From: an uncultured Gammaproteobacteria bacterium
Lineage (GTDB): Bacteria; Pseudomonadota; Gammaproteobacteria; Arenicellales; JAANXG01
Length of the DNA: 64,000 nt
Reading direction: 5' to 3'
NCBI GenBank assembly: GCA_947259705.1
Contig: CAMYNL010000010.1
Location: forward strand, 1 to 64,000
The translations under genes were made by a program, and so were the position numbers. Positions within the stretch are counted from its first letter, which is position 1; every line of letters begins with the position of its first letter. Positions 38,781 through 47,230 of the stretch are shown piece after piece. The notes beneath the pieces were generated by a model. It made no database searches. It was not told the DNA's origin and worked only from the letters and a program-made list of their open reading frames with translations.

Positions 38781-38862
38781 CAAGGGTCCCTCGAGGCACC
38801 GCGATATGTGCACATGCCGACCAGGCCCATCTCGTAACGAGACCCGCACTGCCGCGAAGCGC

Positions 38863-39942
38863 ATGGCGGGCCCGGTTTGGAACCCGTGTCGACGCGAAGT
38901 TCGACAGCGCCGCGCGGCATGGCCGGGCTATCTGGCCCTGGTTTTCGCGGGCTGTATGCTGACGGTGGGCATCGGCCAGGCCGCAGATGGCATAGGCCCG
39001 GCCGGGCCCACCGCGGCAAGCAAGTCCGACGGCCTTGTTCGTGTCGAAATGGACGGTGAACTCGTATCGGTGCGGGCCCGGAATGCGGCCCTGGCGGACC
39101 TGCTCCGGGAGATGGCGCGCCAGAGCGGGATTATTCTGATGCAAGATGGTCCGCCCGGCGAATCGGTGTCGGTGACGCTGCATCGGCTCAGTCTGCCGGA
39201 GGCCATCGCACGTGTGCTGCGACACCACAACTTCGTGCTGCAATTGACGCCCAATACCGTTGACCAACACCGAATCGGCCAGGCGCGGCGCGCCAGGCTG
39301 TGGGTATTTTCCGATGGGCCTGTAAATAAACCACACGCCAAGATGGCGGCGACGCAACACACCCCAGATCCCCCAACCGTTGTCTCGCCGCTGTGGGGGG
39401 GGCTGCGCAGCGACGACTCGGCGGCTAGACTGCATGCGATCAGGCAATTGAGGGGACTTCCCGCAGAGGAGGCGGTAGCTCACTTGAGCGAGGCCTTGGC
39501 GGACGAGAATGCGCGGGTGCGCCGGCAGGCGGTCTTTGCGCTTGAAGACCTGGGCACGGTAGACGCGATCGCCGCTCTGAACAGGGTCCTCGACGACGCC
39601 GACCCCATGCTGCGGGCGGAAGTCGTGCGCATGCTGGGCAAGGCAGGCGACGAGACCAGGGTCGGAGCTATCGAACGTTCCTTGACAGACGAATCGAAGG
39701 CCGTGCGCGAGGCCGCCGTCGAAACACTGGCCGACGTCGGCGGCCAGACCGCGGCGCAATCCCTGGCCGTCGCCCTGTCGCAGGAGGATGCCTCCCTGCG
39801 GGAAGACGCGGTGGACGCCCTGGCTGAGATCGGTGGTGCGACCGCCGTTCGACTGTTGCAGCAGGCCCTGTCGGACCAGAACGCCAGCGTCCGCAGTGCT
39901 GCCGCGGAAGCGCTGGCCGACCTGTCGGACCAAGACCGGTGA
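38863..39942 (+). CDS. Periplasmic STN-like plus HEAT-repeat protein
   Basis: A 359-residue exported protein (hydrophobic signal at about residues 18-41 ending GIGQAADG; the start is uncertain, because an open frame reaches back to 38737). Residues about 59-133 resemble the STN/secretin N-terminal domain (LVSVRARNAALADLLREMARQSGI, VSVTLHRLSLPEAIARVLRHHNF). Residues about 183-358 are five to six HEAT repeats of about 31 residues (for example AVAHLSEALADENARVRRQAVFALEDLG). STN domains sense or dock TonB-system partners and HEAT arrays are scaffolds, so a docking role in the adjacent TonB-type system is possible. This is an inference from context. Confidence 0.75.
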   Translation: MAGPVWNPCRREVRQRRAAWPGYLALVFAGCMLTVGIGQAADGIGPAGPTAASKSDGLVRVEMDGELVSVRARNAALADLLREMARQSGIILMQDGPPGESVSVTLHRLSLPEAIARVLRHHNFVLQLTPNTVDQHRIGQARRARLWVFSDGPVNKPHAKMAATQHTPDPPTVVSPLWGGLRSDDSAARLHAIRQLRGLPAEEAVAHLSEALADENARVRRQAVFALEDLGTVDAIAALNRVLDDADPMLRAEVVRMLGKAGDETRVGAIERSLTDESKAVREAAVETLADVGGQTAAQSLAVALSQEDASLREDAVDALAEIGGATAVRLLQQALSDQNASVRSAAAEALADLSDQDR

Positions 39943-39994
39943 CCCGGGCACCAATGGGGCGCGTCCGTTCGCTGACGCCGCCGCCTGGCTGTGC

Positions 39995-41242
39995 GTGAAC
40001 TCCCAGCCGCTGCCAAGACGACCAAGCCTGGCTGATCCGGGCGGCCGCAGAGCACCGCGGGCAAGTATCCTCGACAAATGCCGACACACCGCTCCCGCCC
40101 GCGAACCGGCGCAGAACCCTTCCCCACCCTACCGGCAAACGCTCGATGTGGCGCCATCCGGCATGGCTCTGCGCAATCGGCAGCCGGTAATGGCAATGGG
40201 CTCAAACGACTATCTCGGGCTGATGAATCATCCCAAGGTCACGGAAGCCGCGGTCGATGCCGTGCGCCGATACGGCACCGGCTGTTCAGGCTCGCGGTTT
40301 CTCAATGGTACCCTGGCGCTGCACGAGGAACTGGAGGAACGGCTTGCCGCCTTTCTTCATAAGGAGGCGACAATCGTTTTTCCGTCCGAATACCAGGCCA
40401 TTCTGGGCGCGATATCCGCCGTGGCCGGAAAGAACGAAACCGTCGTCATTGACACTATGAGTCATCCCGGGATTGTCGATGCCTGCCGGCTGTCTTTCGC
40501 TCAGGTACAGCTGTATCGACATAATGACATGCGGGACCTGGAACGGATCCTCCGCGCCAGCACAAGCCGCCGCGTGATGGTGGTGGCAGAGGGCGTCTAT
40601 GGCATATGCGGGGACATTGCTGATCTGCCCGGGCTCCAGGATCTGTGTCATCGCTACCAAGCCGGTCTCATGATCGACGAAGCACATGCCTTCGGTGTGT
40701 TGGGCGGCCGGGGACGTGGTACCGGCGACCACTTCGGCGTGGACAACGCGGCGAACGTAGTGATGGTGGGATTCGGCAACTCCCTGGCAACCACCGGCGG
40801 TTGCCTGGCCGCGGATGGCGATATTATCGATTTTCTCAAACACCACGCTCGCCCGCTGATATTTTCCGCCAGCCTTCCACCGTCGGCGGTGGCGGCAGCC
40901 ACTACGGCCCTGCAGATCATGCAAGAGGAACCGGAGCGACTGGTGCGGCTCAGACGTAACTCCGAATACCTCCGCGAGGGCCTGCGGACACTGGGGTTCG
41001 AAGTCGGAACCGCACAAATCCCATTGATATCGGTGGTCGTCGGTGACGACATGCGCGCAATGGCATTGGCGCATCGCCTGCACGCTGCCGGCGTGCAAGC
41101 CAGTCCGGTCCTGTCTCCCCTGGTTCCGTGCGGCAAGGCGTTCGTCCGCGTCACCTCTGCGGCGGGACCTACCCTGTCCCGGATCGATGAGGTGCTGGAT
41201 GTGTTTGCCAGCGCAGTCCAAACGATGGGTCTGCTAGACTAG
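39995..41242 (+). CDS. Alpha-oxoamine synthase-like protein lacking the PLP lysine
   Basis: A 415-residue fold-type I PLP-enzyme homologue (8-amino-7-oxononanoate synthase/serine palmitoyltransferase family). Conserved blocks: MGSNDYLGLMNHP, RYGTGCSGSRFLNGTLALHEELEERLAAFL, IDTMSHPGIVDA, and the PLP-pyridine motif MIDEAHAFGVLG. The lysine motif, normally G-x-x-SK-x-x-G-x-x-GG, reads VGFGNSLATTGG: Asn (codon AAC at 40778-40780) replaces the Schiff-base lysine, followed by the intact KHHARPLIFSASLPP. Only the lysine is lost, as in the LCB1 subunit of eukaryotic serine palmitoyltransferase. It may be a non-catalytic partner or a PLP-binding protein. GTG 39995 is the likely start; the frame is open back to 39788 within the previous gene. 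Confidence 0.85.
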   Translation: MNSQPLPRRPSLADPGGRRAPRASILDKCRHTAPAREPAQNPSPPYRQTLDVAPSGMALRNRQPVMAMGSNDYLGLMNHPKVTEAAVDAVRRYGTGCSGSRFLNGTLALHEELEERLAAFLHKEATIVFPSEYQAILGAISAVAGKNETVVIDTMSHPGIVDACRLSFAQVQLYRHNDMRDLERILRASTSRRVMVVAEGVYGICGDIADLPGLQDLCHRYQAGLMIDEAHAFGVLGGRGRGTGDHFGVDNAANVVMVGFGNSLATTGGCLAADGDIIDFLKHHARPLIFSASLPPSAVAAATTALQIMQEEPERLVRLRRNSEYLREGLRTLGFEVGTAQIPLISVVVGDDMRAMALAHRLHAAGVQASPVLSPLVPCGKAFVRVTSAAGPTLSRIDEVLDVFASAVQTMGLLD

Positions 41243-41388
41243 ACGGCCACGAATACCAAGTCATCTTCATGGTCTGTCGTATCGGCGGCTGATTCGCAGC
41301 ATCCGCGGCAAGCAAGCACCGGTGGCAATGATCCAGCCGCGCCAAACTGCTGATTGCTGCCGGGCAACGTGCAGGGGGTTACCACCCA

Positions 41389-42465
41389 TTGCCTAGGTCC
41401 GGGTCTAGGTGTTCCGTTCTCTGCGTCCTGTTGATCGCCGCCCCCACGTCGCCGTCCTTCGCCGCGGAGCCGGACGGCAGTGACCCCGGGCGGCTTTACA
41501 GCACTCGCAAGGAACAACGAGAAGCCGGTCTGCAGAGACAACTGACACCCTGGCTCACGCTCTCGGGCCTGGCGGAGCTGGAATGGGCGGCAGACCGCTT
41601 TTCCTCCGCCGGGCGCCGAGACTACGTCGATGAGGCCGACGCCACGGTGCAGATCGGCTTGATCGCCACCCCCATGGACAAGCTGGAGGCCGAGCTGATC
41701 GCCGAGTTCGACACCGTGACGGAAAAGGTGAAGACCGAGGAGGCCACCCTGTCGCTCGAAGTCGACCGGTGGGACCTGACCCTGGGCAAACAGTACCTCC
41801 CGTTCGGGGTCTATTTCAGCCACTTCGCCACCGGCCCGTTGATCGAACTCGGCGAGACCCGGGCCGAGGCCGCAACCCTGGCCTACGACTACAAGGATCG
41901 AGTCGAATTGTCATTATCCGGGTACCGCGGCCGGACCCGGAGCCGGGAAAGCGGCGAAAATGGCATCGACCTGGCGCTGGGCGTAAATATCTGGGCGGCC
42001 GAGTTTCTCTCGTTCGGCGTCAGTTACGTGACCGACCTGGGCGATGCCGACAGCCGCCTGCTCGAAGACGAAGACGACGTTTTCATTGACAAGGTAGCGG
42101 GATTGAGCGGTTACCTGTTGTGGGTAGCGGAAAATTTTGAGGTATCCATTGAGGCCCTGGGCGCAACGCGCTCATTCGCCGAACTGGGTGCAGATCGCAA
42201 CCGACCATTCGCCTGGAACCTTGAATTTGTCTACTTCCCTTATCGTCGCTTCGATTGGGCACTGCGCCTTGAAGGGAGTAGAGAACTGCAGGACGCGCCC
42301 AGGCTCCAGTATGGGGTCGCCGTCAATGCCCGGCTGCACCGCTACGTAACGCTGACTGTCGAGGTCCTGCACGGCAGTTTCAAAGGCGATCTGGCCAGCG
42401 ACGACGACGATAATCCCTACGCCCACGTGAATCACGTGGGCGTCCAGTTATCCATTGTGTTCTAG
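41389..42465 (+). CDS. LbtU-like outer-membrane beta-barrel protein
   Basis: A 358-residue porin-like protein. Residues 1-26 are a signal peptide (CVLLIAAPTSPSFAAEP), followed by a short helical QQ/E/R-rich stretch and then about 16 amphipathic beta-strands with girdle aromatics (TLGKQYLPFGVYFSHFATGPLIELGE, VSYVTDLGD), ending in VGVQLSIVF with the terminal Phe required by the BAM machine. It resembles the LbtU family of legiobactin siderophore uptake porins of Legionella. It is not a TonB-dependent receptor: no plug domain or TonB box was seen. TTG 41389 is the only start that preserves the signal. It converges with tonB. Confidence 0.75.
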   Translation: MPRSGSRCSVLCVLLIAAPTSPSFAAEPDGSDPGRLYSTRKEQREAGLQRQLTPWLTLSGLAELEWAADRFSSAGRRDYVDEADATVQIGLIATPMDKLEAELIAEFDTVTEKVKTEEATLSLEVDRWDLTLGKQYLPFGVYFSHFATGPLIELGETRAEAATLAYDYKDRVELSLSGYRGRTRSRESGENGIDLALGVNIWAAEFLSFGVSYVTDLGDADSRLLEDEDDVFIDKVAGLSGYLLWVAENFEVSIEALGATRSFAELGADRNRPFAWNLEFVYFPYRRFDWALRLEGSRELQDAPRLQYGVAVNARLHRYVTLTVEVLHGSFKGDLASDDDDNPYAHVNHVGVQLSIVF

Positions 42466-42662
42466 ACATCATGTTCGGACCTGCTCGCCTCCGTGTACGT
42501 GCAATACCCTAACCGGTGACGTGACCATTGCATGGCCGGACAGCTCATTGTTGCAGTCACGGTTGGGAACCGGCGGAAGGATATTGAAGTTGATCGATCT
42601 ATTTCCGATCGAAGCGCTGTGATCCCGGACACCGGTCAACGTATGCAGCGTGGCTCCGTTTT

Positions 42663-44117
42663 CTACTTGAGCTCGATGGGTGGAACGTAGCGGGTGCGTC
42701 CGTAATCGGCGATATGGAAACGAACGGGAACGCGGATGGCCAGCTCCTGGCCCAGGATGTCCGCGGGTATGGCCGGGAATGGATCCGCCCGGCGCACCAT
42801 CTGCAGTACCTCTTCATCCAGCACCTGGTGGCCCGAGCTGTGCTCCAGGCGAGCACCCAGCACAGCACCGCTGCGATCGATGCTGAAGCGTATGATGGCC
42901 GTACCCTGGTTGCCGTCCAGCCAAGCCTGGCGCGGATAGTGCATATGCCGTTTCAACCAGCCCTTGAGCAGCCCGGCGTATTGCGCCGTGACCCCGGCAA
43001 GATCCTGCTTCGCCCGCGCCTGCAGCGGCGTCGCCGGTACTGCCTTCGCCATCACTACCTCCGCCGGCGTCAGTGATTGTGTGGGGGCGACTTCCTCGGC
43101 CGGGGTGACGGCGCTTTGCGCCTCCGGCACCGGCTGCACCGATTCGAGTTCCAGCACTACGGTCCTGCTTCGCAGGTCGTCCTCGGGCCGCAGATCCCGC
43201 GCCGCATCTTCCGCCCGCGGCGGTGCAGCCAGCGGTGGCGACGGCGCGACGCCGATGGACACCGGCTCTCGAAGCTCCGGGATCATTACCTCGCCGATTT
43301 CCGCCGTGTCGCGGGCGCTCGCGTCCGCCGGGCTGTCCGCGCCGAGGGGCTGCATGGCGGGCGCCACGGCGGCGGCTGGTAACGTCGTGGTCCCCGGCGG
43401 CGCCGGCTCCGCGCTGACCGGCGCAAGTGCCGGGATCGGCGTATCTTGGGCCTCCTCCACATCCAGGTGCGGCACCTCCTCCGGGGCATCGATCATTACC
43501 GGTTGCGGCGCGGGCGACTGCACCGAAGCGGGCAAAACCGGCTCGGTCCCGGGAGCGGCCACGTCGACACTCGGGGGCGCCACCGGGATCCGCAACTCTC
43601 GTGCCGGTGCCGGCCGCTGCGCTTCCAGCAGTGCCGCGGCAGCGGGCTCGGCCCCGCTCACTGCTGCGGCCTCGGGGCCGGTCGGCCCGGCGGTCTCCGG
43701 CGGCGCCACATCCCACCGTTCCGGCGCGGCGGCATCGGTGGCGGGCTGCTGCACCGGCTGATCTCGAACGTCGGTACCGGTGTGCACGGGCTCGGTCCCG
43801 CTCACTACTGCGGCCTCGGGGCCGGTCGGCCTGGCGGTCTCCGGCGGCGCCACATCCCGCCGTTCCGGCGCGGCGGCATCGGTGGCGGTCTGCCGCACCG
43901 CCTGGTCACGGATGTCACTACCGGTCTCCGCCGGTTCGGCAAGGGCTTCGACGTTTTGGCGCTGTCTCGCAGCGGCAGGCTGCAGCGAGATGACGATGCC
44001 GCTGTCAACTTCGGCGGGGTCGATACGAGCGCGCGGCTGGTGCAGCCACGTGAGTGCGGCCACGTGCAAGACCGTGGCAACGAACAGGGCCGCCGCCCAG
44101 TGCACCGGCGTTATCAC
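42663..44117 (-). CDS. tonB: TonB-like energy transducer with a long repeated linker
   Basis: A 484-residue protein, about twice the usual TonB length. TM segment at residues 6-25 (AALFVATVLHVAALTWL), then a Pro/Ala/Glu-rich periplasmic linker (about 30-370), and the TonB C-terminal domain (about 385-475: LKGWLKRHMHYPRQAWLDGNQGTAIIRFSIDRSGAVLGARLEHSSGHQVLDEEVLQMVRRADPFPAIP). The linker contains a 48-residue tandem repeat. It overlaps the exbD stop by 4 bases (ATGA). It should transmit proton-motive force from ExbB/ExbD to an outer-membrane partner. The long linker suggests a wide periplasm or additional contacts. Confidence 0.9.
   Translation of the reverse strand: MITPVHWAAALFVATVLHVAALTWLHQPRARIDPAEVDSGIVISLQPAAARQRQNVEALAEPAETGSDIRDQAVRQTATDAAAPERRDVAPPETARPTGPEAAVVSGTEPVHTGTDVRDQPVQQPATDAAAPERWDVAPPETAGPTGPEAAAVSGAEPAAAALLEAQRPAPARELRIPVAPPSVDVAAPGTEPVLPASVQSPAPQPVMIDAPEEVPHLDVEEAQDTPIPALAPVSAEPAPPGTTTLPAAAVAPAMQPLGADSPADASARDTAEIGEVMIPELREPVSIGVAPSPPLAAPPRAEDAARDLRPEDDLRSRTVVLELESVQPVPEAQSAVTPAEEVAPTQSLTPAEVVMAKAVPATPLQARAKQDLAGVTAQYAGLLKGWLKRHMHYPRQAWLDGNQGTAIIRFSIDRSGAVLGARLEHSSGHQVLDEEVLQMVRRADPFPAIPADILGQELAIRVPVRFHIADYGRTRYVPPIELK
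43641..43916 (-). repeat. 144-bp tandem repeat within tonB
   Basis: Two consecutive copies, encoding residues 68-115 and 116-159 of the TonB linker. Both contain TDAAAPER, DVAPPETA and TGPEAA. The copies are similar at the DNA level too, indicating recent duplication. Confidence 0.85.
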
Positions 44118-44524
44118 GATTCAGGGCGCTCCGTGAGCAGCAAAAGGCGTGTAATACCCAGCTTCTGCAGGGATTCCATGAGACGGATCAGCTGGTCGGC
44201 CTCCAGCGCGGCGTCGGCCTTGATGCGCACCGTCAGCGACGGGTCTTCCTCGAACAACCTGGCGATGGTGCTGAGCAGCAGGTCCTCCTCCATCTCTTCC
44301 TCATCCAGCGCCAGGCGGCGGTCCGCCGCAATGAGCACGACGGGGTCCGGGCGGTCTGCCGTCTGTTCGCCTGCCCCGGACACCGGCGGCGCAACATCCA
44401 GGGCCTCGAACGGCGCGATTCGCCCCACCAGCATGAAGAAGATCAGCAACAGGAAAACGATGTTTACCAGCGGAACAATAACCGGCTCGCGAAATTCCTG
44501 CTTAGTGTCCCGGTCTATCTTCAT
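44114..44524 (-). CDS. exbD: ExbD/TolR-type protein
   Basis: A 136-residue single-pass protein of the ExbD/TolR family: short cytoplasmic N terminus, TM at about residues 15-35 (VPLVNIVFLLLIFFMLVG), and the periplasmic domain. The TM Asp that carries the proton in ExbD (usually PLVDVVFLLLIFF) is Asn here (PLVNIVF). The upstream ExbD copy retains the Asp (PLIDVVF). This copy may be the structural partner in a mixed dimer. It starts 9 bases after the first exbD. Confidence 0.88.
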   Translation of the reverse strand: MKIDRDTKQEFREPVIVPLVNIVFLLLIFFMLVGRIAPFEALDVAPPVSGAGEQTADRPDPVVLIAADRRLALDEEEMEEDLLLSTIARLFEEDPSLTVRIKADAALEADQLIRLMESLQKLGITRLLLLTERPES

Positions 44525-44533
44525 GTCCGTCGC

Positions 44534-44956
44534 CTACTTGCGGACCAGGGATACGCTGGGCGCACCGGACTGCTCGAGCACGTCCAGCACCGCCACCAAC
44601 CGCTGCAAGGGGACCCCCCGATCGGGCTGCACCAGGAACTGGCGCCCGCCGGGCGCGCGGGCGAGTCGGCGGACCCTTAAGTAAAGCTCATCCAGGGTAA
44701 GCGGCTCGCCATTAAGGTCCAACCCGTCACGTTTGACGCGCACCAGGGAGCCCGGCAGCGCCCCTTCTGTGGTGCCGGCGCCAGGCATGGCAAGCTGGAT
44801 CGCCTGGTCGGTGGAGAAGCTGGAAGCCAGCATGAAAAAAATGAGCAGGATGAATACGACATCGATCAGGGGGGTGAGGCTGATCAGGGAGCGGCGGCGC
44901 CGCCTGGCGTCACTCTGCGAGTTCCTGGCGAGCAGACTGTAGGTGGCCGATCCCAT
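44534..44956 (-). CDS. exbD: ExbD/TolR-type protein with the conserved TM aspartate
   Basis: A 140-residue ExbD. TM with the proton-carrying Asp in LTPLIDVVFILLIFFMLASSF (about residues 26-46), then a periplasmic domain with LVRVKRDGLDLNGEPLTLDELYLRVRRL and QFLVQPDRGVPLQRLVAVLDVLEQSG. ATG 44956 is the only start that keeps the basic N-terminal segment; it lies inside the last 47 bases of exbB, so translation is probably coupled. Confidence 0.88.
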   Translation of the reverse strand: MGSATYSLLARNSQSDARRRRRSLISLTPLIDVVFILLIFFMLASSFSTDQAIQLAMPGAGTTEGALPGSLVRVKRDGLDLNGEPLTLDELYLRVRRLARAPGGRQFLVQPDRGVPLQRLVAVLDVLEQSGAPSVSLVRK

Positions 44957-45602
44957 GTGTCCAGGGCTCCTGATTGACTGCGACAGTGAAAACCTGCGTG
45001 GCCGCGCTCTCCATGGCATGGGCGGTGCGCTGGATGATGCGCTCCAGCCAGTTGAGTACTGCCAGTACCGGGATGGCGATTGCCAGACCCGCGGCGGTGG
45101 TCAACAAGGCCTCCCATATGCCCCCGGAGAGGATGGAGGCATTGACCCGGTCGCCCGCTTCCTCCAGTTGCTGAAACGCATCGATCATGCCGAGCACCGT
45201 GCCCAGCAGACCCAGCAGCGGACTCAGGGCGGCGATGACCTCCAGTCCGCGCAGGTAGGAACGCATCTGTTCCAGGTGATCGACCGCGACCCGGTCCACC
45301 TCCTCGCGCAGTATGTGTTCGTTGAGGTCGCGGCGCTGTTGGCCTTCGATGGCCACCTGCAGCACCCGCGCCACGGGGCTGGCCTGGCGCCTCAGGATAT
45401 GCAGCGCATCTTCGGACCTGCCGGCGCGATACTGCGCCAGCACGTTAGGGATGAACTTGCGCTTGCCGACGGCGAGGTTCGCGAACTGGTACAGCTTCAG
45501 CAGAATGATGGCAAGGGCGATGATCGACAACACCATCAGGATAACGAGTACCGGCCCTCCGAGTTGCAGGACGTCGGCGGTACTTTGCAGGATCTGTTGC
45601 AT
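44910..45602 (-). CDS. exbB: ExbB/TolQ/MotA-type proton channel
   Basis: A 230-residue protein with three TM segments: about 15-36, 118-140 (LEVIAALSPLLGLLGTVLGMIDAFQQLE) and 155-182 (GGIWEALLTTAAGLAIAIPVLAVLNWLE). These are the MotA/TolQ/ExbB family hallmarks. It builds the pentameric pore around an ExbD dimer and powers TonB. The exbD gene overlaps its 3' end. Confidence 0.92.
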   Translation of the reverse strand: MQQILQSTADVLQLGGPVLVILMVLSIIALAIILLKLYQFANLAVGKRKFIPNVLAQYRAGRSEDALHILRRQASPVARVLQVAIEGQQRRDLNEHILREEVDRVAVDHLEQMRSYLRGLEVIAALSPLLGLLGTVLGMIDAFQQLEEAGDRVNASILSGGIWEALLTTAAGLAIAIPVLAVLNWLERIIQRTAHAMESAATQVFTVAVNQEPWTHGIGHLQSARQELAE

Positions 45603-45637
45603 TCAGTGCCGTGACATTCTTGGCGGTGGCCGGCGGC

Positions 45638-46054
45638 TCATTTGAAAAAGGAGACCGCGCTGCGCGAAGAGGTCACCACTTCGTCCGCGCAGTTCTGTCG
45701 CGCACCCATCGCATCCTCGCAACTGATCACATCATTCATGAGTACCCGCCCGATGCGGTCGCAGGTCACGTCGGTTATCTCGAACAACTTCACACTGGTT
45801 TTGTCCTTTGCCAGTGGTCCGCCCTCCACCGCCAGCCGCTTGATGATCACTCCGTCGTTGCCGAACATGACCAGGTCGAGCTTCAGTGAACGGTATTCCG
45901 TCTGTGTCCTGTTTTCGAACACCAGGTAGGCGCGGCACGCCGCTTCGGCCGGCTCGAGCTTATTCAGTTCGATGCCAAGCTCGCCGTCGGCGGCGGATAC
46001 CGGCTGACACAAGGTACTTAGGAAACCCATGCAATATGCAAATCGCTTTATCAT
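45638..46054 (-). CDS. Small secreted protein leading the exbB-tonB operon
   Basis: A 138-residue protein: signal peptide at residues 1-22 (CMGFLSTLCQPVSAADG), then a beta-rich mature part with four Cys (AACRAYL, VTCDRIG, ISCEDAMG, QNCADEV) and KLDLVMFGNDGVIIKRL. It resembles Tat-pathway-independent periplasmic proteins found at the head of some TonB2-type operons, but I cannot name the family. It begins 36 bases before exbB, so it is in the same operon. The Cys pairs suggest disulfides. Confidence 0.7.
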   Translation of the reverse strand: MIKRFAYCMGFLSTLCQPVSAADGELGIELNKLEPAEAACRAYLVFENRTQTEYRSLKLDLVMFGNDGVIIKRLAVEGGPLAKDKTSVKLFEITDVTCDRIGRVLMNDVISCEDAMGARQNCADEVVTSSRSAVSFFK

Positions 46055-46462
46055 GTCCGTCCCGTCACGCATTGAGTCGGCACTGTCGCGCTCCACCGGT
46101 CCTGCCGCCGACGCCCCAGGCGCCTGCGATGTAGGGCACCGGGATGAACAATTTACTATATGAGCAAAGAGAAAGCGAAGTATTGCGCAGGTTGCGGCCA
46201 GCGGGCGAGTACGGCGTGGCCCACGCCGCCACTGGCCGTGCCGCACCGGGCATCGGGCGGGTGGATTCACTTGGCACTGTTCGCGCTGGTGCTCCGTCAA
46301 GCCGCGCAGCGATCGCCGGGCACCGCCCCTGCTTGCGGCAAATATATCCGGCCACCACGGGTTAAGCGCATGTTTCGAGATGCCGATTGTGGGCGTAGAA
46401 TGCAACCGACCGCAAAGCTGGCGGCGGAAAAGTTACCTGGAAAACTCTGGAGGAAAACATTT

Positions 46463-47194
46463 ATGGGCAGCATCAAGGAGCGGCTCATCGAATACGATGT
46501 CGGCGGCATCACCATGAAGAGCTATCTTGCCTGGGATGACGAGCTGGAAGGCAGGTGCCCCGGCGTACTGGTGTGCCCGGAGTGGTGGGGCCTGGACGAC
46601 TACATCCGTGGCCGTGCCCGGCAACTGGCGCAGCTCGGTTACGTGGCCTTGGGGGTGGACATGTATGGCGGGGGCAGGACCGCAGACAATCCCGACGACG
46701 CCGGCAATGCCATGAATGCCGTGCTCTCCGACATGGACACCGGTCGCGCCCGCCTGGAGGCCGCCAAGCGGGCCCTGGAATCGCTGCCGCAGACGGACGG
46801 CTCGCGCATCGCCGCCATCGGTTACTGTTTCGGCGGCGCCGTGGCGTTGCACGGCGCTCGCTGGGGCCTGGATCTGAAGGCAGTGGTCAGTTTTCACGGC
46901 GCCCTGGACTCCCAGTACAAACCGGCTCGCGGTGAGGTCAAGGCCAAGATTCTCGTCTGCCACGGCGGCGCCGACGTGCTGGTACCGGAGCAATCCGTGC
47001 AGGCCTTCAAGGCAGAGATGGATGAGGCCGGGGCCGATTACGAGTTCATCGCCTACCCCGGCGCGCTGCACGGATTCACCAACCCGGAGGCCACCGGCCG
47101 GGCCGAAAAGTACGGTCTGCCCCTGGGTTACGACGCCGATACCGACGCCAGGTCCTGGGACGCCATGCGGGAACTTTTCGACCGCGCTTTGTAA
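46463..47194 (+). CDS. Dienelactone hydrolase family protein
   Basis: A 243-residue alpha/beta-hydrolase of the dienelactone hydrolase family, starting at ATG 46463 behind GGAGG (46449-46453). Catalytic triad: Cys122 (GYCFGG), Asp170 (HGGAD) and His202 (LHGF). Glu40 in CPEWWGLDD is the family's activating Glu. In chloroaromatic degradation the enzyme opens dienelactone, but isolated copies such as this one usually act on other esters. It is monocistronic and divergent from the operon at 45638. Confidence 0.9.
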   Translation: MGSIKERLIEYDVGGITMKSYLAWDDELEGRCPGVLVCPEWWGLDDYIRGRARQLAQLGYVALGVDMYGGGRTADNPDDAGNAMNAVLSDMDTGRARLEAAKRALESLPQTDGSRIAAIGYCFGGAVALHGARWGLDLKAVVSFHGALDSQYKPARGEVKAKILVCHGGADVLVPEQSVQAFKAEMDEAGADYEFIAYPGALHGFTNPEATGRAEKYGLPLGYDADTDARSWDAMRELFDRAL

Positions 47195-47230
47195 AGGCCC
47201 GCGTTCCGGTTCATCCAGCGAAGTGAATGC

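Noticed and set aside
39788-39994. N-terminal extension of the AOS-like protein
   Set aside because: It overlaps the HEAT coding region out of frame and its composition (Arg/Pro/Ser-rich) is that of a shadow frame.
41389-42465. Barrel as a TonB-dependent receptor
   Set aside because: No plug domain, no N-terminal TonB box, and the length (358 aa) is far below the 600-700 of such receptors.
42964-44684. Plus-strand frames opposite tonB and exbD
   Set aside because: Ser/Gly/Ala- or Arg-rich shadows of the Pro/Ala-rich TonB linker.
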